A stretch of DNA of 64,000 nt from Pyrus communis. Lineage: Eukaryota; Streptophyta; Magnoliopsida; Rosales; Rosaceae. This document shows, in pieces, positions 47,176 to 57,419 of the stretch (positions are counted from its first letter, which is position 1; each line of letters opens with the position of its first letter). The stretch is from assembly GCF_963583255.1 (NCBI RefSeq), contig NC_084815.1:16353807-16417806 (forward strand), written 5' to 3'. The position numbers and the translations under genes were made by a program. A model generated the notes under the pieces. The model searched no databases. It was not told where the DNA came from and was given only the letters and a program-made list of their open reading frames with translations.

Positions 47176-47687
47176 TCCAACAACATCAATTTTGTCTCCA
47201 ACTTGTTAATTACCACCTACACAGTCCACAGGTGTGGAGTTTTATCACAAAATGTCTCGGTATTAGTTAGAGTGAGGTTTGAATATTTAAACTCTTCTTT
47301 TCTCATAAATACGGTCGATATGTGATACTTCAATATTGTGTTGCAACCTATAGCTTTTTCACATACCCTTGACAGTGAGTGTGGATTATGGAGAGAAATA
47401 AGGATTATGAGACTTATACAAGAGTTCAACTCCCATATAAGGTCAACTAAATTCACAAACAATATGGAGGACAATATTTCAAACTCTACTGGAATTTGCT
47501 TGAACACCTACTCATCAAATTGAGAGTCAATATTTTCTCGCATGTGCGCTCTTTTTCTTTATTGCTAACAAGAGAAGGTGGTGTCATACTTCTCTAGAGG
47601 CATATATAGTATTAATTATGTTTAAATGGTCCGAAAATTTAACATATTGCCAGTTAATTTTTGTATGTTATTGAAAGTAAGCATACC
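47176..47687. other. Spacer before LINE, no gene recognised
   Basis: Short overlapping frames on both strands (47062-47523) have no family resemblance. Confidence 0.4.
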
Positions 47688-47701
47688 AAATGATGGTCTA
47701 T

Positions 47702-50700
47702 CCAAGAAGCAACTGTATGCAAGTGGCAAAGTTGTCGATGCATTGAGACCTCCCTGCAGGGTCATCGTCATCGATATTTGGAAGTTTGTGTTCAGTGTCT
47801 CAATCTATTGTGGCAACTTATGTCGCGAAGTCATTACTCGTAGATGTGGCGAGCTCCTGAAATATCCTAATCTAGGTTGCCGTGGTAGGATTCATGACCA
47901 AGATTATAGTGTAGATGATGGCAACATCGAAGGTTTGATGTAGGAATCAGATATTGTGAAAATAAGATTCAATTTTCATGGGATACTTAAGGTAATGGTG
48001 GGGATTTTGGTACATGACTAGGAGGTAAGCTCTATGAATTGTAGCTTCTCTGGGTTTATAAATTCTATCTCTAATCTTTTTATCTTTAAACAAAACGAGG
48101 ATAGATGGATAGTTACATTTGACTCTATGTTTGGTGATGATGAGTTCTTTATCATGTCATGTGACATGATATATCTATTGTTAGTATAATTTCTTCCTCT
48201 CCGAGATATATCCATTGTTTTGTGAAGGACTTAGTTATTAATTTAGAGCAAGTAGTTACTTTCATTTATGCCTTTCCCCAAAAACATCTGCAGTGTGACC
48301 TGTAGGAGGAGGTCCTCAAGTGAGATCCAATTCATAGTCCTTGGTGCTTAGTTGGAGATTTTAACAATATTGTTGATTTTTCAGAGAAGGTTGGAGCTAA
48401 TCAAACCCATACCACGGACATGAACAATTTTATCAGTTTTCTTAATCATGGCAACCTCTTGTCTTTAAATGCATCAGGAGTTTCTTTTACTGGGACTAAT
48501 TGTTATACGGATTATACTGTTGTTTTCGAGAGATTGGATATGGTGGTGGCTAACCTTTTATGGTTAAATATGTTCCCTAATTATCATTTGCATAACTATC
48601 CTATTTTTGGTTCTGATCATAGTCCTATTTTATTATCTCTAAATTCTAGTGAGGAGAAGAATAACTACTTCTCGTTTAAATTTGAGGTTATGTGGCTTAA
48701 TCATCCTCAGTTTAAAACGTTTGTGCAAAATTCTTGGCATTGTAACCCTACATTAATCCTAAAGATAAATTTAGAGCGTGTGCTGGTAAATTTAAATTTC
48801 TACTTCGTAAATGGAACGAGGACACTTTTGGCAATTTAAAGGAGAAAAAGAAAGAATTGTTAAATGAAATTGACGAGCTTCAAAATCAAATTATGAGTAA
48901 CAACTCTGTTGATTTAATGATGGAAAAATCTCTTCGAGATGAATTGAATCAAGTGTTATTTTGTGAAGAAATTATGTGGGCCCAGAGAGCTAAAAGTAAT
49001 TGACTACAACCTGGGGATAAGAATACTATATTCTTTCAAAATGTGGCTACTATTCATAAGAAAATGAATGATATTACAAAAGTTAAAGATAAGAATGGTT
49101 TTTGGTGGACTGTTGGTCAAGGCCTTGAACAGGTTTTTGTACATGATTTTAAAAAGCACTTTTCCTATAACAGTCCTCCCTTGAGTGCTGACCTAAGTAA
49201 TTTAGCGGATATCATTCAACCTTGTGTTTGTAATCATCATAATGAAAGTTTGTTGTCTCTTGTTACAGATGAGGAAATTTGGGATGTTGTGAGTAGTATT
49301 AGAGCTCTTAAAGCCCTGGGTCCTGATGGTTTAAGTGCGGCATTTTTTCATGGTTGCTGGGACCAAATTAGGGACTTTGTTTCTTGTTTGGTCAAAGAAT
49401 TTTTTTTTTTTTTTTTTCAAAATGGTTCTAGCTTAAGACTCATAAATCATACTAACATTGCTTTAGTTCCTAAAATAGATAATCCGGAAACTGTTAGTAA
49501 TTATAGGCTTATTAGTTTGTGTAATGTTAGTCATAAAATTATCACAAAGATCATCATTAAGTGACTAAAACCTCTGTTGGATCTTTACATATCTCAAAAT
49601 CAAATCTAGTGTTTGATGATGATTGTCTCCTATTTGCTAAGGCCACGCTGAGGGGTGTGAGGAATATTCTTGAAATCCTTAATATGTTTTCTAAAGCGGC
49701 AGGCCAACAAATAAACTTTCATAAGTCGTCCTTGTATTTTTCCAATGATACCACTTCTCCAACTAGAATTGATATTGTTAATATTTTACATATTCAACAT
49801 AAAACTACTATTGGTAAGTATCTAGGAATTCATAATATTGTTTTCTGGAAAGACCAAGTTAATGGTAATGGGCTACTTAAGAGGGTTAAGCAAAATTTAG
49901 CTGGTTGGAAAGCAAGCACTCTTTCGAGAGTGGGGAGGCTTCCTTTAATTAACTCTAATCTAATGAGTATGCCTAATCATGTTATGTTTTGTTGTAAGTG
50001 TCCTCACAAGATTGTCAATAAGATTAATAAAGAATGTAGGGATTTTTTCAGGGGTAGGGACAAGAAAATCTTTCCAGTGGCTTGGGATTCGGTCTATGCT
50101 CCTAAGAAAATGAGAGGTATGGGAGTGAGAAGACTTAATCATTTTAATAATACTTGTCTCGCTAAGTTGGGTTGGAAGGTAATGACTGAGGAGGATAACT
50201 AGTGGGTGAAGTTAGTAAAAAGTAAGTATCTTAGAAAGGAAAATTACCTAGATAATAAAATTAGACAAAATCATTTTTTGCTTGGAAATGTATCTTGAAA
50301 AGTAGGGATATTATTCTTAAGGGTATGAGATGGAGAGTGGGTAATGGTAAGGACATTTTGTTCTGGTCCCACAATTAAGTTTTTCCTTACCCGTTGTTCC
50401 ATATCTTACCTAATATTAACAACCAAAACATTAATTGGGACTTGAAAGTTAATGAATTTATTGATAATTATTGTTGGGATAGAAAAAAGCTTTCGCAAGT
50501 GGTTAGTAATGAGATTGTGAGGAAAATTTGTCATATTACAATTCCCTTGCAGGATTCCAAAGATGTGCTAGTTTAGGGTTCAAATACAAATGGTAAGTTC
50601 TCTGTTAAATCAGCTACTTGGATCCAGAAAGGGACGTTGACTCAATCTACAAAGCATAAGTTAATTAATAAGATGTGGAAACTTAATATTCCTCCTAAAG

Positions 50701-51390
50701 TTAAGATGTTTGCGTAGTTGTTCATTCATGATAGACTTCAAACTAGAAAAAGATTAAGTCATATTGTAATTAATAGTGATCAGATGTGTCTTTTTTGTAA
50801 TTTCGTAGATGAGAACCAAATGCATTTATTTTTGAATTGTGGTGTCACTAAATTTATTTGGGACCTTTGTTCAATTAAGTCGGGCAATTTCACTAATGAT
50901 AACTTCAACTCAGTAGTAGACTGACTAAATTCTTTAAAGCATGTTGATAAGGAAGTTCCTAGTGATTTGAGCTTGTGTTTGCTCATTTATTGGCAAATTT
51001 GGACTGCCTGTAATAATATGGTGTTTAGGAATGTTTTGCCCATCTCGGCAAGATCAAAGTTATTGGCTATATCTATGGGTGAGCGATATCTTAAAGCCAA
51101 TGGTAAAGGTTTGAGAAGAAATATTGATGATACTTCCACAATTGTTAAATGGTATATGCCGGATAAGAGTTTTGTTAAGTTAAATTTTGATTGCATTGAC
51201 TGGAAACATATTTATAGAGAGGCTAACTTTGTGGCAGATGCATTCGCTCGCCAAGGCCTTCTTATTACTGATTGTCATATTTGGGATCATTATATTCCTT
51301 CATTTGCTCTTCATGCCCTTCAGTTTGATTCTGTAGGGAACAGTTGTACTCGTGGGTTTTCCCTTTAATATATTTTTCTTGATTAAAAAA
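47702..51390 (+). mobile_element. L1-type LINE, internally deleted, with 14-bp target duplication
   Basis: AAATGATGGTCTAT stands immediately before (47688-47701) and after (51391-51404) the element, and a short poly-A ends it. It carries endonuclease, RT, zf-RVT and RNase H remnants in that order on the plus strand. It is 3.7 kb, shorter than full-length plant L1 elements. The 5' end, the RT core and the RNase H middle are missing. The perfect 14-bp duplication suggests fairly recent insertion, so the deletions may have been present in the template. Confidence 0.85.
48180..51370 (+). pseudogene. LINE ORF2 remnant (endonuclease, RT, RNase H)
   Basis: Endonuclease: LVGDFNNIVDFSEKVGANQT-like (about 48350), then FERLDMVVAN and the catalytic GSDHSPILLSL (about 48610). 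RT starts in 49043-49564 with IRALKALGPDGLSAAFFHGC and NHTNIALVPKIDNPETVSNY. About 100 codons with the first catalytic motifs are then absent. 49561-50202 resumes at LVFDDDCLLFAKAT, with GQQINFHKSSLYFSN and LAGWKASTLSRVGRLPLINS. The zf-RVT part is at 50690-50890 (FIHDRLQTRKRLSHI). RNase H keeps only its edges (FVKLNFDC joined to IDWKHIYREANFVADAFARQ, about 51190). It is not functional. Confidence 0.85.
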
Positions 51391-51404
51391 AAATGATGGT
51401 CTAT

Positions 51405-52292
51405 TGTCTATTCTGAGAAGACAAAATTCATAAAGATTTGATCGAATAAGAGAGCACTCAATGAAGATTTGGTTGTGCTCAGTATATCAAAATACAATGA
51501 GTGGATAGGTCCTGCACCCTAATTAAAACTTAGCTAGTCCTAACTACTAAATCCACATTATTAATCAATTCTACAAAATTCTAATCCGCCTTACTTTCTT
51601 TGTATTCATAACCATTAGAGATTATTGCTGATTAGATTGGATTCTTCCACAGCTGCTGATTAGGCATGTAAACCAAGTTGAATAAAATAAATCAAACCTA
51701 TTAAGATGTGCTCTGAGCGAATTAACTCGAAAAAAAAAAGTAATATGTTAATGTTTAAATGCATTAAATATAAATTTTTAAGTTGCATGTAGCGTTTCTA
51801 ATATTTGAGAATCCTCATCATATAGGCAGAGCATCCCATCATATAACAAAGACAGAAGCATCACCATCTCATTGTTTTCCAGAAAGATTTAATTTGCTTC
51901 AAATCTTAGGAGATGCTAATCAACCAATTAGTTGTGATTAAGAAATCACCAACACTAACCCTTTTCCATATGGGTTGGAACATCCAGGACCCAGAGAATA
52001 AAGGGCAGATAGTACTTTACAATACACTTTGGATTTTAATAAAGTAAATGCATAATTCCTCTTCTATTCCAACTATGAGCACAAAATTTGGACCCCTTAG
52101 AAGCATCAGTAGGCAATTGACACATGGAAAATTCCCACTAATTCACCAAATATGTACATTCCAATAATGAAAAAAAAAAATGAAAAAAACAATGACAAAA
52201 ACAAAGGCACTACTTATGTTTGTTAAAGATGGTGCAATGATCAATAAAAGCACGAGAAAAGAACCGTTGGATTTTGAAAAAGGGAGTGAGAT

Positions 52293-52294
<2 letters not shown>
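51405..52294. other. Intergenic DNA, nothing recognised
   Basis: AT-rich, no frame with family resemblance. Confidence 0.5.

Positions 52295-52328
<34 letters not shown>
52295..52328. repeat. (AG)n microsatellite
   Basis: 17 uninterrupted AG units. The frames running through it (52180-52588, both strands) are repeat artefacts. Confidence 0.95.
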
Positions 52329-52331
<3 letters not shown>

Positions 52332-52612
52332 TAAAGCTTGTATTTATACTTGGAGTTGGAGAGGTGAGAAAAAACAAGAAAGGGAAAAAACAAATGAAAG
52401 GCAGCTCTTGCACTGTTAGAAACATCTGTGATTGGGACTTGGGGAGTATATTTTCTATTCGGAGATTCGTTGTCGGGAAGGTAAGTGTAAGAGCAGGTGA
52501 GGCACCTGTCACTCATTTGCATGTAGTTATGCCGGGCATTACTAGATGAAATTAAACCCTCCTCGAGCCAAATAAAACAGAAACACATGAATCACCTTAA
52601 TTGGATCAATGT

Positions 52613-52895
52613 TTGACATCCTACATCATCCAGGAGAGTAATTCTTAAATGTATATTTCAATCTCTACCTAGCACGAGGCCTTTTGGGAGCTCACTGGCT
52701 TCGGGTTCCGTAGGAACTCCAAAGTTAAGCGAGAAGGGGGCTAGAGCAATCCCATGATGGGTGATCCACTGGGAAGTTGCTTGTGAGTTCCTAAAAACAA
52801 AACCGTGAGGGAATGGTAAGCCCAAAACGGACAATATTGTGCTACGGTGGTAGAGCGGGTGCGGGAAGTGATCCGTCCTGAGCTGGGATGTGACA
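52613..52895 (+). mobile_element. Solo LTR of Cassandra-type TRIM with 5S rRNA-like segment
   Basis: The segment from about 52671 to 52800 is a diverged 5S rRNA sequence. GGAACTCCAAAGTTAAGCG, the GGGCTAGAGCAAT block and GATGGGTGATCCACTGGGAA correspond to the 5S internal promoter region. It sits in a 283-bp unit that ends GCTGGGATGTGACA and starts TTGACATCCTACATC, as Cassandra LTRs do. AATGT flanks both sides (52608-52612 and 52896-52900), a 5-bp target duplication, so this is a solo LTR and not a 5S rRNA gene. Confidence 0.85.
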
Positions 52896-52900
52896 AATGT

Positions 52901-54929
52901 TGCGTATGATTTGCTGAATCTCTTCAAACAATATTTATAATTAGTTTCTTGTTTAAATAAAACACATGCATCAACGGATTCTTAGAGAAAGATTGTAAGA
53001 CTGGAATAAGATGTCTTTTAGATTATAACTTGAAGAGTTTTGTAATTCTAAATTTTATCCTTTTTTTTTTTAAATGCGTCAATGTTAGATTTATGGTGAG
53101 ATGCAACTATATTCCAAACAAAGAAAAAACAATTAACACCATACTTATCTCAAACACAATTTTTGCTTCGAGTGATCATGAGTTTTCTAGTTTTTTTCGT
53201 TTTTATAACAAAGTTTTGAAGTGTATATTAGTATAAGTATCATAATGTAGGTATATTCATTAATCTAGGTGTCATAATGTAGGTACAATATTGGCTTATT
53301 CGGGACATTAGTTTGGTATATTATATGTTTACGTGCAATGGATTAGTCTAGGTATCGTACTGTAGATACAATCATACTTACGTAGAATCTCTCTTATGAT
53401 TGAAATATAATAGGTTTTTTACATGGATTGACATAGTGAGCCGAATATAAAATGGATTAAATTTGGAAGGAGGATCAAAAGTAGTTTAGTTGATGATCAA
53501 ATATGTGAATTTCAATCTAATTAACACAAATAAGAAATCAAGCTATGAATGAGATTTTGCAAGAGTAATTTTTTTTTAATGAAAACAAATATTTTTTTTT
53601 AAATGAATTGTAATCTTGATCAGAAAAAGAAAAAAAAAGAACTGTAATGTGAAATATGAATGCTGACATAAGTACAGGGTCAAATGTCAAAGGATTATAT
53701 TCAACTTTTAATCCTACACAAGGGATTTATCTAAGTTTGAAACTTTTCAAGAATTATAATTTAGTTTTCTAAGTTATATTATAGATCTTGACTATTGAAA
53801 CGGAGACGGAAAGAACACATTCTGCACCGTGTATAGTCGAATATAGAGGCACTCAATATATACATATCATAGATCTTGACTTTTTACATTATAGAGATAA
53901 AGAGTTTGGTTAAGCTACATAATAAACAGTCTAATTTGGTATTAAATTTGTCATTCATAAGATTCGAACATAAAACCTCTTATTTTCAAGTGAAGACAAA
54001 TACCACCAAACCGTAGTTAAACCGTAGTATTAACTGGCTATAGATTTTAACTATTGAAACAAAGAGAATATATATATACAAATTAAAACCCCATGAAATC
54101 GTGAACATTATTTTTAACAATTTTCTAGCCAGCTCAATATAAATAAATATATACACACGTCTGTAAGAGGACATTTTGGTAATTGGAGTACAGCCTCTGG
54201 GAGACATGTCTGGGAACTTGTTGCTGTGGGAGATCAAGAACCAAGAAGCTAATATTGTAAAGCGTGTGAGCGTGTGAGCTTTGTAGGTTTCCTCTCTTCT
54301 TCTTCATGCCTTGCCTTCAATATTCTAATCCTCTCAACTGCAGTCCACCGATTAGCAGCATCATTCACAAAACCCTAACTTTAAAAGAACTCACAGATAC
54401 ATAGACTTTCTGGGAGAAAATGAAATTACAAGTGCTTATTTGTAGACCAATATGTTGGATTTCAAGTTAAGAAAAATAAATAAACATATATGGCATAACC
54501 CTAGCTGAAACTGAAGTTAATGATTACTCTATCCATATATTCAAACCTAGGCTAGATATAATATACAGACACACACACATGAGTAGATAGCTAACTAAAC
54601 TAATTTATATAAGACAGTAATATATATAGACCCTTTTTCAGTTACCCGGACAAGATAAACATAAGCAAAAAGTCAAGCTAATCTAGATACGGGCTAAGCA
54701 TAGTTGAGAGGATAAGTTCAAACTCATTAGTCATGACCTTATCTCAGCTTTGAAATATATGAGTAGGGATAGAGGTACTGAGCTGAATCTTTCCATGGAA
54801 TGACTAAACATGTTATAAATTAGTAATATACGCTAAACGGAAAAAAATTTAAAGAGGAAATGAAATAATTAATCATGTATATATACTAATTAAAGCATAA
54901 TAACAAGTTAAGGAAAGAGGAACTGAAGT
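52901..54929. other. Intergenic DNA downstream of MIR319, no gene recognised
   Basis: AT-rich with several poly-T/A runs. 54150-54400 is somewhat GC-richer and CT-rich, but no open frame or known RNA was recognised. Confidence 0.45.
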
Positions 54930-55110
54930 AATTAATTAAGGGAGCTCCCTTCAGTCCAAGTACAGGAAGCTTAAGATCCAATTTGTCTCCCGCTTCATTC
55001 ACACATTTACTGGATGTCGTCCAGCTAATAACCCAGTATTTGGATGAATGACTCGGCAGCTAATTAGATCCTACCGCCGCCCATGAGTGGACTGAAGAAA
55101 GCTCTCTTCA
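54930..55110 (-). ncRNA. MIR319: MIR319 precursor hairpin
   Basis: Read on the minus strand, the 5' arm begins with GAGCTTTCTTCAGTCCACTC (55104-55085), the conserved arm opposite the mature miRNA. The 3' arm ends with the mature miR319. The arms pair over the whole length of about 175 nt. Inner arm segments CATTCA (5') and TGAATG (3') also pair, consistent with the unusually long stem of MIR319 genes, which is processed from the loop side. miR319 targets TCP transcription factor mRNAs and controls leaf and flower growth. The gene lies alone between AT-rich spacers, with a TATA box about 280 bp upstream of the 5' arm. Confidence 0.93.
54939..54959 (-). ncRNA. miR319: Mature miR319 (21 nt)
   Basis: The minus strand here is identical to the canonical 21-nt miR319, with TTGGACTGAAGGGAGCTCCC plus a final T. 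The U start and 21-nt length fit AGO1 loading. Confidence 0.95.
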
Positions 55111-55136
55111 CCACTGCTATTAGATTAACCATAAAA

Positions 55137-55211
55137 TGAAATCTGACGACAGAAGATTGCCCATGTCTCATAAAACATCTGACGACAGAAGATTGCCCAT
55201 GTCTCATAAAA
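55137..55211. repeat. Tandem duplication of a ~37-bp segment in the MIR319 leader
   Basis: The segment beginning ATCTGACGACAGAAGATTGC and continuing through CCCATGTCTCATAAAA occurs twice head to tail. It lies about 30 bp upstream of the MIR319 hairpin on the transcribed strand. Confidence 0.95.
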
Positions 55212-55224
55212 CCCTAGCTCAGAT

Positions 55225-55228
<4 letters not shown>

Positions 55229-55257
<29 letters not shown>

Positions 55258-55280
55258 CGAGAGAGAGAGAGAGAGAGAGG
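55229..55280. repeat. Interrupted (GA)n microsatellite, CT-rich in the MIR319 transcript
   Basis: Two GA runs are separated by a CGA interruption. On the transcribed minus strand this is a (CT)n leader, as often found near plant transcription starts. Confidence 0.95.
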
Positions 55281-55386
55281 CCTTGGGTCGAGGTGTCGTG
55301 GATATTTGTACTAGCTAGGGGCTTCTACTATGACTTTGCCACTTCAAGCAAAGAAGTCATGGATCTTCAATTGGAGGAGAATGGCT

Positions 55387-55394
55387 TTATATAA
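55387..55394 (-). promoter_or_regulatory. TATA box of MIR319 primary transcript
   Basis: The minus strand reads GCTTATATAAAGCC. A start about 30 bp downstream would give a leader containing the CT microsatellite and the duplicated 37-bp segment before the hairpin. Confidence 0.6.
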
Positions 55395-55399
55395 GCAAA

Positions 55400-57129
55400 A
55401 AGAAAGGTTGATATCAGGCTAGAAATATTTTACAATTGAAAGGAAGCTATTCATATTCTTTTTTCCTTTCATGTTGCCATGTATTAACAGTTCTACCCAT
55501 CCCTTACATCATGAAAAGCGCATTACTTATTTTTAGTTATTCGTTAACATGCGCCCTAGATTTTTTTTCTTTTTCTAATAATTTCATTTTAATTAAAGTT
55601 GAGATCAATGGTGTTTTCACCATAGTATACTACTTGAGGTGAGCTGGTTGAGTTTTGTTGAATCTACTATTAAATGGTACTTCAAGATTATAAAGTGATT
55701 TGGAGCCTTGATAGCCTTCTTCGTAGAGTTCAGATAGAAGCATAGCATTTTTTTGGTCTCACAATTAATTGTCTCGAGAGCTTGTATCTATCATTTGATC
55801 CTGTAGTACGAGAGTTATTGGCTCCTACGGATCTTTCATCACCTTCAGTTTCTTGCATATGTTAGAGTTTCAGATTTTTGTTTGCAAGTACCCTCCTATT
55901 TGCTCCATGTTCTTCATTTGTATTAGGTTTATTTTTAGCTACATCTCTTGGAACTTTATTTTGTCCCATGTAACTCAAAATCACCTCTTTATTTCTTGAA
56001 ACTCAAAATTCGTTCTACTTTGATTTGTAAATTCTCTTACTTCTCTGAAACTTATAAGTGACCTCCAAAAATGTTGTGAGACTCAACATCCAATAAGTAA
56101 TAATTTAACTTGACAAGACAGATGCAAAAATACTTTTAGAGGTAGGTTGGTTTGTGTTTTATATTGTAGGACAACGAAGCAGTTAATTTGGCACCCGTTG
56201 ATTTGATAGCAGAGCATTTCTTACAAATTTATAAAAAGAAATTATTCAATTACTGTACTTTATTCATGCTGTAATGAAACCTGAAAACATACATGATCGT
56301 CAAATAGTAATGGTATTATGTACTTGGAAGTAAGTACGGTAAATAGTCTCACAAATAATATTAATAGAACAATTTTATATGTGACGATAAAAGGATAAAA
56401 ATGCATGCTTTAGAGGCACCATTTAAACGATTTTTTTAATATACTAAACAAGAAAATAAGGTTGTCTCACAGTGCCTTCAAACCAAAGTTCTAAAAGATG
56501 TCAGTGTTAGTCGAAGTGGTGGGGAGAGACTTAGCGCTTAGTTGTTTAGTTTTTTTTTTTTTTTTTTTTTTTAATTTTAATTAAATTTATTATACAATAT
56601 AAAATAATGTCTACTTATACTTAAAAAATATATAATTATATTAGAGTATATAATTATATTAGAATACATAAATTGTAAATTGAATGACATATATATTAAG
56701 TATTCAACAAATTTCTTAGAATTTATTAAAAAAATAAAATGCAAAATGAAAGTTATTTATTTTATGTTTAAGTGAGAGTTTCGATCAAGGTGGGCAAGGT
56801 GGGCTAGGAAAGTCTAGGCGCCCTTTCTTAATTTTCAAATGCCTATATATTATTCAAGGCGGTGGTCAACTGCCTAGAGCGTAACGAAACCTAGACAGCG
56901 CTAAGCAAGAATTTTTAGAATAATACTTCAAACATCCGTAAATCATATGTATTTTTTTTTTCAACAAAGAAAGCTTCTGTTCGTAGAGTGGGACTATTAG
57001 CTAGAGATTCATGTAAAACCCTATATCTGCTTAGCTAGGATTTCATGGATACAAGCCTAATTGACAAAATCCTAGTATTCATTTTGTTTTCTATTTGAAT
57101 ACATGCGCGGGTCGGTCCGACTTGGTGGA
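55400..57129. other. AT-rich spacer, nothing firmly recognised
   Basis: A poly-T run lies at 56550-56572. The stretch 56500-56900 holds GCGCTTAG and CTAGGCGCC-type motifs at both sides of an AT-rich core and may be an old MITE, but ends could not be fixed. 57130-57180 begins CAGGGACGGAGTTAGAATTT, like a lone hAT-type end without partner. Confidence 0.35.
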
Positions 57130-57419
57130 TTATATATATATAATCAGGGACGGAGTTAGAATTTTTCTGAAGGGGTGCATCTTAAAACAACAAAGTAAAA
57201 TTAAAACGTGCAACGCAATATATAATACTAAAAACGAAACACTTAAATGTTAATTCATAATAGTTACATGCAATACATTACATCTTTCCTCCATTTGCTT
57301 AATATTTTAAGAAAAATCCAATGTTATTAAATATCTCTTTCCCTTTATTAAACCATAACATGGTTATAGTTTAATTATTCAAAGAATTCATCACAATACA
57401 TGTAGCTGATTATTTTACT

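Noticed and set aside
52180..52588. ORFs on both strands around the AG microsatellite
   Set aside because: The reading frames exist because of the dinucleotide run (RERERE / SLSLSL).
52670..52800. A 5S rRNA gene
   Set aside because: It is diverged from 5S and sits within a Cassandra-type LTR flanked by AATGT, with no array.
55136..55318. A 60-codon ORF upstream of MIR319
   Set aside because: It is made of the 37-bp duplication and the GA repeat, on the strand opposite to the miRNA transcript.
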